Assembly (NCBI RefSeq): GCF_028369295.1 | Contig: NZ_JAQMYP010000036.1 | Location: 1-64,000 of the forward strand | DNA length: 64,000 nucleotides | Source: Streptomyces sp. HD | GTDB taxonomy: Bacteria > Actinomycetota > Actinomycetes > Streptomycetales > Streptomycetaceae | Direction: 5' to 3' | In this document: positions 43,579 to 51,770 of the stretch, piece by piece | Position numbering within the stretch: the first letter of the stretch is position 1 | Layout of the letters: every line of letters begins with the position of its first letter | Notes under the pieces: model-generated | What the model was told of the DNA's origin: nothing | The model's input: the letters and a program-made list of their open reading frames with translations, nothing else | Database searches by the model: none | Translations under genes and position numbers: made by a program

Positions 43579-44505
43579 TCAGCCCTTGGTGATCATGCTT
43601 CGTACGAAGAACCGCAGGTTGGCGGGCTTCTCCGCGAGCCGGCGCATGAAGTAGCCGTACCAGTCGGTGCCGTAGGCGGTGTAGACGCGCATGCGGTGGC
43701 CCTCGGCGGCCAGTCGCAGGTGCTCGTCGCTCCTGATCCCGTACAGCATCTGGAACTCGTACTCGTCGAGCTTGCGCCCGGCGCGCCGGGCGAGCTCCTG
43801 GGCGATGGAGATCAGACGCGGGTCGTGGGACCCGATCATCGGGTACCCGGCGCCCTCCATCAGAACCTTCAGGACCCGGACGTACGCCTTGTCGATCTCG
43901 TGTTTCTGCTGGTAGGCGACCTCGGCGGGCTCCTTGTACGCCCCCTTGACCAGCCGCACCCGGCTGTCGGCCGCGGCGAGGCGGCGGGCGTCGGCCTCGG
44001 TGCGGAAAAGGTAGGCCTGGATGACGCAGCCGGTCTGCGGGAAGTCCCTGCGCAGCTCCTCGTGGATGGCGAACATCGAGTCGAGGGTGGTGTGGTCCTC
44101 GGCGTCGAGCGTCACGGTGGTGCCGATCGCCGCGGCGGCCTCGACGACCGGACGGACGTTGGCCAGGGCCAGCTCGTGGCCGCCGTCCAGCGCCTGCCCG
44201 AACATCGACAGCTTCACGGACATCTCGGCCCGGTCGCCCAGCTCCAGCTCCTTGAGCCGGTCGATGAGCGCCAGATAGGCGTCCCGGGCGGCCGCGGCCT
44301 GTTCCGGGCGGGTGATGTCCTCGCCGACGACGTCCATCGTCAGCTCCAGACCCCGGTCGCTGAGGTCCTTGATGATCGGCACCATCTCGTCGACCGTCTC
44401 GCCCGGGATGAAGCGGTCGACGACCTGCTTGGTCACCGGAGCGGCCGAGATCAGGCGTCGCATCCGGTCGCTGCGCGACGCGGCGAGAATCACGGGACCC
44501 AGCAC
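43579..44505 (-). CDS. putA: Proline dehydrogenase (monofunctional PutA)
   Basis: A 308-residue FAD enzyme that oxidises proline to 1-pyrroline-5-carboxylate. Seen are the N-terminal SDRMRRLISAAP, DVVGEDITRPEQA, VSVKLS-type SVKLSMFGQAL, TVTLDAEDHTTLDSMF, VIQAYLFRTEAD, VRLVKGAYKEP, SHDPRLI, the EYEFQMLYGIR motif, and the C-terminal YGTDWYGYFMRRLAEKPANL. It is monofunctional, as is usual in actinobacteria. GTG 44505 is chosen because GGAGGTG precedes it; the frame open to 44703 runs into the divergent gene. It is the first gene of the putA-pruA operon. Confidence 0.94.
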   Translation of the reverse strand: MLGPVILAASRSDRMRRLISAAPVTKQVVDRFIPGETVDEMVPIIKDLSDRGLELTMDVVGEDITRPEQAAAARDAYLALIDRLKELELGDRAEMSVKLSMFGQALDGGHELALANVRPVVEAAAAIGTTVTLDAEDHTTLDSMFAIHEELRRDFPQTGCVIQAYLFRTEADARRLAAADSRVRLVKGAYKEPAEVAYQQKHEIDKAYVRVLKVLMEGAGYPMIGSHDPRLISIAQELARRAGRKLDEYEFQMLYGIRSDEHLRLAAEGHRMRVYTAYGTDWYGYFMRRLAEKPANLRFFVRSMITKG

Positions 44506-44686
44506 GGGGCACCTCCACAGAACAGCGAAAGGCGGCCGAATCCCAACCATTCGGGTACGGCACGGAGAACCACCGTGAAACCTAAGGATCCCTCCGATCG
44601 TCGGCCATCGACAGCTGTCACGCATCCGTGCCGCAGATCTCAGACAGATGTATGAAGCCCCTCGGGATATGCGGGAGAATGCCCGT

Positions 44687-45886
44687 GTGACGTCCGAATT
44701 CAAGGGTGACTACCAGGAGCTGGTAGATGAGATCTCGGAGCTCCTCGGCGCCCCCGCGACCCTGGAGAACCGGGACTTCGAGCTGATCGCCTTCGGTGCC
44801 TACGACAGCGAGGACGAGCTCGACGCGTCGGCCCTGGACCCCGTCCGCACCCGCTCGATCCTGACCCGCCGCTCGACGTCGGCCGTCCGGACCTGGTTCG
44901 AGGGCTTCGGCATCACACGCGCGACCGGCCCGGTGCGGATCCCGCGGACTCCGGAGGCGGGGGTGTACCGCGGACGTATTTGCCTGCCGGTACGCCATAG
45001 GAGTGTCGTGCTGGGCTACGTCTGGCTCCTCGACGACGATCCGGGCCCCACGGACCGGCAGCTGTCGGCCGCGATGGAGGTGACCGCGCGGATCGGCGCC
45101 CTGCTCGCGGACGAGGCGCAGCACGGGGCGGACCTGAGCCGGGAGCTGCGGGCGGTGCTGACCGCCGAGCGCGGCTGGCAGGGCGACATGGCGGTCGCCG
45201 AGCTGCGCACGGCCCTGGGCGCACGCGCCGACGGCGTCCATACGGTGGTCTGCGTGGCCCCCTGGCCCTCGGCCGACCCCGACGACGCCCCGTCGGTGCG
45301 GACGGTGCCGCACGCCACCGCACTGTGCACGGTCCCGTGGGGGACGACGGGGCAGAGCCTCGCGGTGCTGGTCCGGCTGCGCTCGCCCGAGGTGCGCACG
45401 GCTGCACTGGCGGCGGCGTCCCGGCTGCTGAAGGAGAGCCCGGCGCGGCCACGGCTATCCGCTCAGGGCCCGGCACGGATGGCGGCCGGTCTCGGTGAAC
45501 CCCGCACCGGCCTGGCCGACCTGGGCACCGTCTGGCAGGAGGCGTCGGCCGCGGCCCGCGCGGCCCTGGCGGAACCGCGGTTCGGCCCGGTGGCCGAGTG
45601 GTCGCGCATCGGCCCGTACCGTCTGCTGACCGCCCTCTCCCCCGACTCCGTCCACGACCCCGCGGTCACCCCTCTCCTCTCCCCCGCCCACCACGAACTC
45701 GCCCGCACCGCCGAGGTGTACCTGGACTGCGCGGGCCAGGCCGGCCGCACCGCCGCCGAGCTGGGCATCCACCGCCAGACCCTCTACTACCGCCTCTCCC
45801 GCGTCGAACAGCTCACGGGCCTGGACCTGGACGACGGGGAGGACCGGCTGCTGCTGCACATGGCGTTGAAGGGGGCGCGGCTGTAG
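44687..45886 (+). CDS. PucR family regulator of proline use (PutR-like)
   Basis: A 399-residue regulator. The N-terminal half resembles a GAF-like sensor ([32 protein letters not shown], then [18 protein letters not shown]). The C-terminal PucR helix-turn-helix is clear: [40 protein letters not shown] 44687 is used because GGGAGAA lies 7 bases upstream; ATG 44648 and 44669 are alternatives. It is divergent from putA across about 180 bases, the classic arrangement for an activator of proline catabolism. The ligand is presumably proline or pyrroline-5-carboxylate; that is inference from context. Confidence 0.85.
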   Translation: MTSEFKGDYQELVDEISELLGAPATLENRDFELIAFGAYDSEDELDASALDPVRTRSILTRRSTSAVRTWFEGFGITRATGPVRIPRTPEAGVYRGRICLPVRHRSVVLGYVWLLDDDPGPTDRQLSAAMEVTARIGALLADEAQHGADLSRELRAVLTAERGWQGDMAVAELRTALGARADGVHTVVCVAPWPSADPDDAPSVRTVPHATALCTVPWGTTGQSLAVLVRLRSPEVRTAALAAASRLLKESPARPRLSAQGPARMAAGLGEPRTGLADLGTVWQEASAAARAALAEPRFGPVAEWSRIGPYRLLTALSPDSVHDPAVTPLLSPAHHELARTAEVYLDCAGQAGRTAAELGIHRQTLYYRLSRVEQLTGLDLDDGEDRLLLHMALKGARL

Positions 45887-45893
45887 GCCTGGG

Positions 45894-46135
45894 TCAGCAC
45901 GCGGTGATCGCGGCGAGGGCGTCATGGAGCGTGGCACTGTCCGGTGGGGAGCTCCAGCGCACGGCGATATGACCGTCGGGGCGGACGAGCAGGACGCCCA
46001 GCGGATCCCGACCCCACCGGCCGGCGTGCTCGGCGGGCAGGATCGCGACGCGCAGCGGCCGTCCAGCAGCCCCGGCCCGGCCCACCCGCGCAGCACGCCC
46101 GCCTTCCAGCAGAGGTTGTGCACATCGGCGACACC
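45894..46135 (-). pseudogene. Remnant of an FAD-dependent aromatic monooxygenase
   Basis: On the minus strand one frame reads DVHNLCWKAGVLRGWAGPGLLDG (about 46132-46058), the helix after the FAD GD motif in phenol/anthracycline-type hydroxylases. A frameshift near 46060 leads to GRPLRVAILPAE and then DPLGVLLVRPDGHIAVRW (to TGA 45894-45896), the C-terminal end of the same family. About 100 residues between these blocks and the entire N-terminal two thirds are missing. It is a decayed fragment squeezed between the proline regulator and the ABC operon. Confidence 0.72.
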
Positions 46136-46167
46136 GCGACCCGCCCCGTCGCACCCGACCCGATTAT

Positions 46168-46182
46168 TGGAAATGATTGTCA
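46168..46182 (+). promoter_or_regulatory. Fur/Zur-like box upstream of the ABC transporter operon
   Basis: TGGAAAT-G-ATTGTCA is a 7-1-7 imperfect inverted repeat (5 of 7 pairs) in an AT-rich island, 57 bases before the binding-protein start. It resembles the TGAAAATnATTTTCA-type sites of zinc regulators in Streptomyces rather than the TTAGGTTAG iron boxes of DmdR. An overlapping ATGAT-TGTC-ATCAT repeat adds symmetry. Confidence 0.5.
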
Positions 46183-46238
46183 TCATGCTACGGTCACGGC
46201 AACCGCTCTCTTGACCGCCCTTTTACCCGGAGGGTCCC

Positions 46239-47732
46239 GTGCGCCTGCCCGCCCGCCGCCTGCTCCCCGTCACCGCCGTCACCGCGGCCTCCGCCCTGCT
46301 CACCGGCTGCTTCGCCGGGGCGGAGTCCACCGCGGACCCGGCGGACGGCAAGCGCATCCGAGTCGCGATGATGCAGCCCCCGCGCTCCGGGCTGTCCCCG
46401 CTCTCGGACGACGCGTTCAAGCTGTCCCGCTGGTCGACGGCCGAGACCCTCGTGAAACTCGACGACGACGGTGACGCCCGACCCGCGCTCGCCACCAAGT
46501 GGCAGCAGTCCGGCCGTACCTGGAGCTTCGAGATACGCGACGGCGTCACCTTCCACGACGGCACGAAGCTGGACGCCGACGCCGTCGTACGCTCCCTCAC
46601 CAGGGCGGCCACGGCATCCCCCAAGCCCCGCATCCTCGACGGCGTCGAGCTGACCGCGAAGGCCGCCGGGGACAAGGTCACCGTCACGACCGCCACCGAG
46701 GACCCCCTGGTCCCGCAGCGGCTCAGCTCACCGCAGCTGTCGATCCTGGCGGCGAAGGCGTACCGGGGGAAGACGGTGAACCCCGTCGGCGCCGGCACCG
46801 GCCCCTTCGAGCTCACGAAGGTCAACGGCACGGCCTCCGCCACCCTCGACCGCTACGCCGCCTACTGGGGCGGCAAGGCCAAGGCCCCGGGAATCGACGT
46901 GACGTTCGTCCCCGACGGGACCGCCCGCGCGGCGGCGCTGCGCAGCGGCGAGGCGGACATCGTGGAGGCGATCCCGGTGTCGCAGGCCGCGGTGCTCGAC
47001 CAGGACCTGATCACCGAGGTCCCGATGCCGCGCACCAACACCCTGTACCTGAACACCGAGAGGGGCGCGTTCAAGGACGCCTCGCTGCGGGCGGCGGCCC
47101 GCGAGGCCATCGACGCCGAGGCCATCGTGAAGGGCGTGTACGAGGGTCGCGCCGATGTCGCCGAGGGGCTGCTGGGGCCGGCGCTGCCGTGGGCGGCCGA
47201 GCTGCGAAAGCCGGTCACTCGGGGCGCCGGGGCCGGGAAGCCGGGCGGTGCGGCGATCACCATCGGGACGTACACCGAACGCTCGGAGATGCCCGAGGTG
47301 GCGGCCACGCTGCAACAGCAGCTCCAGAAGGCCGGGTTCAAGGTGAAGCTCGACGTCCGCGAGTACACCAACATCGAGGCCGACGCCCTGGCCGGCCGGT
47401 TCGACGCGTTCGTCCTCTCCCGCGCCACCGTCCTCGACTCCGGTGACCCGGCCGCGTACCTCTACAGCGACTTCGCCTCCGACGGCACCTTCAACCTGTC
47501 GCGGCTCGCCGACAAGGGCGTCGACAAGGCCCTGCGCAAGGCCGCCGACACCAAGGTCGGGGACGCCCGCCGCAGGGCGGTCGTCGAGGCCGAGGCCGCC
47601 GTGCTCGCCCGGGACGCGGCCGTCCCGATGCTCCATGAGCGGGTGATCCAGGGCGACGCCGACGGCGTGGTGAACGCCGCTCACGACCCGCGCGAGCGTG
47701 AACTCGTCACCGCGCACACATACGTCAAGTGA
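46239..47732 (+). CDS. ABC transporter substrate-binding lipoprotein (peptide/nickel type)
   Basis: A 497-residue family 5 extracellular solute-binding protein. A signal peptide ends in lipobox LLTGC (Cys24). The body has LSRWSTAETLVKLDDDG, LATKWQQSGRTWSFEIRDGVTFHDGT (the family signature), GTGPFELTKVNGTASATL, YWGGKAKAPGIDVTFVPD and ALRSGEADIVEAIP. Family members bind oligopeptides, nickel, heme or metallophore complexes. It starts at GTG 46239 behind CCGGAGGG. It is the first of four tightly overlapping genes for one importer, under a Fur/Zur-like box, so a metal or metal-chelate cargo is plausible. Confidence 0.88.
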   Translation: MRLPARRLLPVTAVTAASALLTGCFAGAESTADPADGKRIRVAMMQPPRSGLSPLSDDAFKLSRWSTAETLVKLDDDGDARPALATKWQQSGRTWSFEIRDGVTFHDGTKLDADAVVRSLTRAATASPKPRILDGVELTAKAAGDKVTVTTATEDPLVPQRLSSPQLSILAAKAYRGKTVNPVGAGTGPFELTKVNGTASATLDRYAAYWGGKAKAPGIDVTFVPDGTARAAALRSGEADIVEAIPVSQAAVLDQDLITEVPMPRTNTLYLNTERGAFKDASLRAAAREAIDAEAIVKGVYEGRADVAEGLLGPALPWAAELRKPVTRGAGAGKPGGAAITIGTYTERSEMPEVAATLQQQLQKAGFKVKLDVREYTNIEADALAGRFDAFVLSRATVLDSGDPAAYLYSDFASDGTFNLSRLADKGVDKALRKAADTKVGDARRRAVVEAEAAVLARDAAVPMLHERVIQGDADGVVNAAHDPRERELVTAHTYVK

Positions 47733-49507
47733 GGTTCACGGCAAGGAGGCCGGTCAGCCCGGCCGGGCTGACCCGCTTCGGCTGTCTCGTCGCCGTCCTG
47801 GCCACCGTCGGCCTGCTGCCCTGGCTCTCGCACCGGGACCCGGCGCTCACCGTGCTGCGCGCCCGGTCGGCCGAGCGGGAGCCGACCGAGGAGGCCCTGT
47901 CCGCGATCCGCGAGGACCTGGGACTGGACGCCGGTCCCCTTTCCCTGCTGGGTCGTTGGGCCTCGGACCTGCTGCACGGCGACTTCGGCACCTCCTGGGT
48001 GTCGGGCACCGACGTGCTGCCGTCCGTCGTCGCGGGGCTCCAGGTGTCGCTGGGCCTGATGGGCGCGGCACTCGGCGTCGCGGTCGTGCTGGGCGCCCTG
48101 CTGGTGGCGCCGGTGCTGGTGCGCGGGCGCGGATCGGCCGGCGCCTTCGCCGCCATGCTCGCCGCGGTTCCCGAGTTCCTGCTGGCCACTGTCGCGCTGC
48201 TGGTGTGCGGGGTGTGGCTGGGCTGGCTGCCGACGGCCGGCTGGGCGGGCCCCGAGTATCTGGTGCTGCCCGCGATCGCCCTCGGCGTCCCGGCGGGCGG
48301 TCTGCTCGGCCGACTGGTCGCGGACGCGCTGCCCGCCGTCCTCGACGAACGGTGGGTGGAGCTGTGGCGGGGCGCGGGAGTGAGCCGTACGGCGATCGCG
48401 ACGGCCGCCCTCAAGCGCGTACTGCCGCCGCTGGTACCGCAGTTCGGGATGGCCGCCGTCGGCCTGACCGGCGGGGCGGTCGCGGTGGAGATGGTGTTCG
48501 CGGTGCCCGGCATCGGCCGTACCGCGCTCGGCGCGGCCAAGTCGCAGGATCTTCCGCTGCTCCAGGGTTCGGTGCTGGCGTTGCTGCTGCTCGGCCTGGT
48601 CGCGGGCGTGTCGGCGGCGCTCGCGCGGCGGTGGCTGCTGGGCCCCGCACTGCGTGACGCCGGTCTGACGCTGCCCCCGGCCCGCCCGGTCCGCGCCCAC
48701 CCGGCGATCCCGCTGACCCTGTTCACGGTCCTCGCCGTGACCATCGGCTGGGGCCTGCTGCGCGACCCGTACACCGTGCACACGGCCGCCCGCCTCGCCG
48801 CCCCCACCTGGGCGCACCCGCTCGGCACCGACGCCCTCGGCCGCGACGTCCTCGCGCGGCTCGGCCACGGTGCCGCCTCGACGGTCGGCACGGCCGCCGC
48901 CATCTGCGTACTGAGCCTGCTGGTCGCGCTCGCCCTCGGCTTCCTGCCCGGCGTCGCGGCGGGCGCGGCGGACATCGCCAACGCCCTGCCCCCGGTGATC
49001 GTCGGCATCCTGGTCGCCGCGGCGACCGGCCCCGGCACGGGCGGCGCGGCCCTCGCCGTGGCCCTGATCTCCTGGCCCGCGCTGTCCGCGCACGCGGCGG
49101 CGCTGGTGCAGGAGGTGCGGGCGTCGGCGTTCCTGACCGCCCAACGGGCCATGGGTGCGAGCCCGTTCTGGATCCTCACCCGGCACGTCCTGCCGTCCGT
49201 CGCCGCCCCGGTCGCCCGCCACGCCCTGCTCCGGCTGCCCGGCATCGCGCTCGCCCTGGCCTCCCTCGGCTTCCTGGGCCTCGGCGCCCAGCCGCCCGCC
49301 CCCGAGTGGGGCCTGCTGCTCGACGAGTCCCGCGCCTACGTCGAACGCGCCCCCTGGGCCGCTCTCGCCCCGGCCGTCGCCCTGGCCCTCCTCGCGGGGC
49401 TGGCGGTGTCCGGGGCGGCGGCCGTGCAGGGCCGGAGGACACGGCGAGTCGCACCGTCGGCGAAGAAGCCCGCGGCGAAGAAGAAGGGGGCCTGCGTTGC
49501 CGTCTGA
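47729..49507 (+). CDS. Fused two-domain ABC permease (DppB-DppC type)
   Basis: A 592-residue membrane protein joining the two permeases that are normally separate genes. Residues 1-300 form the DppB-like half (AIREDLGLDAGPLSLLGRW, LHGDFGTSW, and the coupling motif RGAGVSRTAIATAALKRVLPP). Residues about 315-570 form the DppC-like half (HPLGTDALGRDVLARLGHG and the coupling motif QRAMGASPFWILTRHVLP). Ten or more membrane helices are visible. The tail is Lys-rich. It starts at GTG 47729, overlapping the binding-protein stop by 4 bases. Fusion fixes the stoichiometry of the heterodimer; this layout is unusual for the family. Confidence 0.88.
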   Translation: MRFTARRPVSPAGLTRFGCLVAVLATVGLLPWLSHRDPALTVLRARSAEREPTEEALSAIREDLGLDAGPLSLLGRWASDLLHGDFGTSWVSGTDVLPSVVAGLQVSLGLMGAALGVAVVLGALLVAPVLVRGRGSAGAFAAMLAAVPEFLLATVALLVCGVWLGWLPTAGWAGPEYLVLPAIALGVPAGGLLGRLVADALPAVLDERWVELWRGAGVSRTAIATAALKRVLPPLVPQFGMAAVGLTGGAVAVEMVFAVPGIGRTALGAAKSQDLPLLQGSVLALLLLGLVAGVSAALARRWLLGPALRDAGLTLPPARPVRAHPAIPLTLFTVLAVTIGWGLLRDPYTVHTAARLAAPTWAHPLGTDALGRDVLARLGHGAASTVGTAAAICVLSLLVALALGFLPGVAAGAADIANALPPVIVGILVAAATGPGTGGAALAVALISWPALSAHAAALVQEVRASAFLTAQRAMGASPFWILTRHVLPSVAAPVARHALLRLPGIALALASLGFLGLGAQPPAPEWGLLLDESRAYVERAPWAALAPAVALALLAGLAVSGAAAVQGRRTRRVAPSAKKPAAKKKGACVAV

Positions 49508-50450
49508 TGTGCTCCTCTCGGTGCGCGAGCTGCGGATCGCCTTCGACGGCATCGAGGTCGTACGCGGTCTGTCCTTCGACGTCCGCCCGCGCGAGGCCCT
49601 CGCGATCGTCGGCGAGTCGGGCGCGGGCAAGTCCCTCACCGCCCGGGCGCTGCTGGGCATGCTGCCCCGGGGCGCGACGAGGAGCGGGACGATCGAGCCG
49701 GACCTCGCGCCGCACCGCGGCCGCCGTATCTCCCTCGTCCCGCAGGACGCCCTGTCCGCCCTCTCCCCCGTGCATCCGGTGGGCGACCAACTCGCCGCCG
49801 CCGTACGGTCGGTGGCCCGTGTCTCCCGCAAGGAGGCCCGCACCCGGGCGGTCGCCGCGCTCGACCGGGTCGGCATCCCGGACGCGGCCCGCAAGGCACG
49901 GGCGTATCCGCACGAGTACTCCGGCGGCATGCGCCAGCGCGCGGTCATCGCCATGGCGACGATCAACGAACCCGACGTCGTGGTCGCCGACGAGCCCACC
50001 ACCGCCCTGGACGAGGAGCGCCGCGACCAGGTGCTGCGGGTGCTCGCCGAGCAGCGGGAGGCCGTGGGCGCCGCGCTCGTCCTCGTCACCCACGACATGG
50101 ACGTCGTACGGGACCACGCGGACCGTGTGCTGGTCATGTACGCCGGGCGCCTCACCGAACTCGGCCGGGCGGGCAAGGTGCTGGACCGCCCCCGCGCCCC
50201 CTACACGGCGGGCCTGCTGGCCTCCCTCCCCCAGCACGCACCCCCGGGCCGTCGCCTCCCCGCCCTGCGCGGCACCCCGCCGGCCCCGGCCGCCCTCCCT
50301 CCGGGCTGCGCCTTCGCCCCGCGCTGCCCGCTCGCGGCGGGCCCCTGCCATACGGCGGAGCCGGAGCCGCAGGAGGTGGAGGGACGGCTGGTGGCCTGCC
50401 ACCGGTGGGCCGAACTCCCTTATCCGGCAACGGAGTTGTTTCATGAGTGA
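49497..50450 (+). CDS. ABC transporter ATPase (DppD type)
   Basis: A 317-residue nucleotide-binding subunit. Walker A GESGAGKS is at 39-46, the Q-loop region VPQDALSALSP, the signature EYSGGMRQR, Walker B VVVADEP and the H-loop VTHDM. The C-terminal oligopeptide/dipeptide domain with paired cysteines (PGCAFAPRCPLAAGPC) is present. It starts at TTG 49497 behind AGAAGGGGG and overlaps the permease by 11 bases; an ATG-initiated frame further upstream is inside the permease. It works with the second ATPase (50443-51156). Confidence 0.9.
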   Translation: MPSDVLLSVRELRIAFDGIEVVRGLSFDVRPREALAIVGESGAGKSLTARALLGMLPRGATRSGTIEPDLAPHRGRRISLVPQDALSALSPVHPVGDQLAAAVRSVARVSRKEARTRAVAALDRVGIPDAARKARAYPHEYSGGMRQRAVIAMATINEPDVVVADEPTTALDEERRDQVLRVLAEQREAVGAALVLVTHDMDVVRDHADRVLVMYAGRLTELGRAGKVLDRPRAPYTAGLLASLPQHAPPGRRLPALRGTPPAPAALPPGCAFAPRCPLAAGPCHTAEPEPQEVEGRLVACHRWAELPYPATELFHE

Positions 50451-51156
50451 CGCCCTGCTCGACGTCCGCGACCTCGTCGTCCGCTACGGCGACGCGACCG
50501 CCGTGGACCGCGTCTCCTTCACCCTGGCCCCCGGCGAGACCCTCGCCCTCAACGGCCCGTCCGGCTGCGGCAAGTCCTCGACAGCCCTGGCCGTCCTGCA
50601 GCTGCGCCGCCCGGATTCCGGCGAAGTCCGCTTCGAGGGCCGGGAGTTGACGACCCTCACCGAACCGGAGCTGCGCCCGCTCCGCCCGCGTATGCAACCC
50701 GTCTTCCAGGACCCGTACGGCTCACTGAGCCCTCGCCACCGCATCCGCGACGCGGTGGCCGAGCCGCTGAAGGTGCGGGGCCGCTGGAACGGCAGCGACG
50801 GCCCCGCCCGGGTCGCCGAACTCCTCGACCGGGTCGGCCTGGACCCGTCGTACGGCGACCGGCGTCCGCACGAACTCTCCGGCGGGCAGTGCCAACGCGT
50901 CGGCATCGCCCGCGCACTGGCCTCGGACCCCCGCCTGCTGATCCTCGACGAACCCGTCTCGTCCCTCGACCCCTCGGTCCGGGCCGGCGTGCTGAACCTG
51001 CTCGCCGACCTCCAGGACGACCTCGGGCTCGGCTACCTGTTCATCTGCCACGACCGGGCCGTCGTACGGCATGTCGCGGACCGGGTGCTGGAGATGCGGG
51101 ACGGGCGGGTCAGGTCCGAGTGGCGGCCTCGATCACCTGACGCAGCCCCTCGGTGA
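50443..51156 (+). CDS. ABC transporter ATPase (DppF type, short)
   Basis: A 237-residue ATPase with Walker A GPSGCGKS at 38-45, Q-loop VFQDPYGSLSPRHRI, signature ELSGGQCQR, Walker B LLILDEPVSSLDPS and the H-loop ICHDR. It lacks the C-terminal oligopeptide domain carried by its partner, so it is shorter than usual. It starts at ATG 50443, overlapping the previous gene by 8 bases. Its 3' end overlaps the convergent TetR gene by 47 bases. It completes a four-gene importer with one binding protein, one fused permease and two ATPases. Confidence 0.9.
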   Translation: MSDALLDVRDLVVRYGDATAVDRVSFTLAPGETLALNGPSGCGKSSTALAVLQLRRPDSGEVRFEGRELTTLTEPELRPLRPRMQPVFQDPYGSLSPRHRIRDAVAEPLKVRGRWNGSDGPARVAELLDRVGLDPSYGDRRPHELSGGQCQRVGIARALASDPRLLILDEPVSSLDPSVRAGVLNLLADLQDDLGLGYLFICHDRAVVRHVADRVLEMRDGRVRSEWRPRSPDAAPR

Positions 51157-51694
51157 GCTGCTCCGCGGTGGGCGCGGTCTTCGGGTCGAAGGTCCACTGC
51201 GCGATGATCCCGGTCATCAGGGTCACGTAGAACATGCCGAGGGTGTCCGCGGCCTCGTCCGGCACGTCCTCCTCCCGCCCGCCCATGAGCAGCGGAATCA
51301 GTCCGCGCCCGGCCTCCCGCTGGGCCGCCGCGAGATGGTCGCGGACCTCGGGCAGCTGGTCGCCCATGACGACGATCTCCATGCTGAGACGCCACATCGA
51401 ACCGGGTTCGCGCATGGTGCCGATGATGTTCGACCACACCTGCCGGAACCGTTCGACCGAGCCGGGCTCGGCGGTGATCCCGCCGGCCCCGTCGCCCTCG
51501 AACGCGTCGCCCATCCCCTCGACCAGCGACACATAAGCCTGCGCGAGCAACGCGTCCTTCGAGCCGTAGTGGTAGCCGATCGAGGCCAGGTTGGTCCCCG
51601 ACTCCTTGACGATGTCGCGCGCGGTGGTGCGCACGAACCCCTTCCCCAGCAGGCAGCGCTTGGCGCCTTCGAGCAGATCCTCACGGTGTCCCAT
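51110..51694 (-). CDS. TetR family repressor of the adjacent MFS exporter
   Basis: A 194-residue TetR regulator. The DNA-binding part reads LLEGAKRCLLGKGFVRTTARDIVKESGTNLASIGYHYGSKDALL (residues 7-50). The C-terminal helical domain has MWRLSMEIVVMGDQLPEVRDHLA. It starts at ATG 51694 and is divergent from the MFS gene, the standard efflux-repressor arrangement. Three 13-bp-spaced ACAAGCG direct repeats and an inverted repeat lie between the genes (51712-51755). Its 3' end overlaps the ABC ATPase gene. Confidence 0.9.
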   Translation of the reverse strand: MGHREDLLEGAKRCLLGKGFVRTTARDIVKESGTNLASIGYHYGSKDALLAQAYVSLVEGMGDAFEGDGAGGITAEPGSVERFRQVWSNIIGTMREPGSMWRLSMEIVVMGDQLPEVRDHLAAAQREAGRGLIPLLMGGREEDVPDEAADTLGMFYVTLMTGIIAQWTFDPKTAPTAEQLTEGLRQVIEAATRT

Positions 51695-51711
51695 GCGCTC
51701 AGCCTATCTAG

Positions 51712-51755
51712 ACAAGCGATTTATACAAGCGTCATAGACAAGCGTTTAATACGCT
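51712..51755. promoter_or_regulatory. ACAAGCG direct-repeat operator between tetR and the MFS gene
   Basis: ACAAGCG occurs at 51712, 51725 and 51738, exactly 13 bases apart, each preceded by an AT-rich TAG/TAT tract. The last copy merges into the inverted repeat AGCGT-TTAAT-ACGCT (51741-51755). TATAGT at 51759-51764 may be the MFS -10 box. It is the probable binding site of the TetR repressor. Confidence 0.6.
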
Positions 51756-51770
51756 CGTATAGTCACCGGC

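Noticed and set aside
46161-46190. DmdR-type iron box upstream of the ABC operon
   Set aside because: The TTAGGTTAG core is absent; the 7-1-7 AT repeat is closer to a Zur/Fur-type site.
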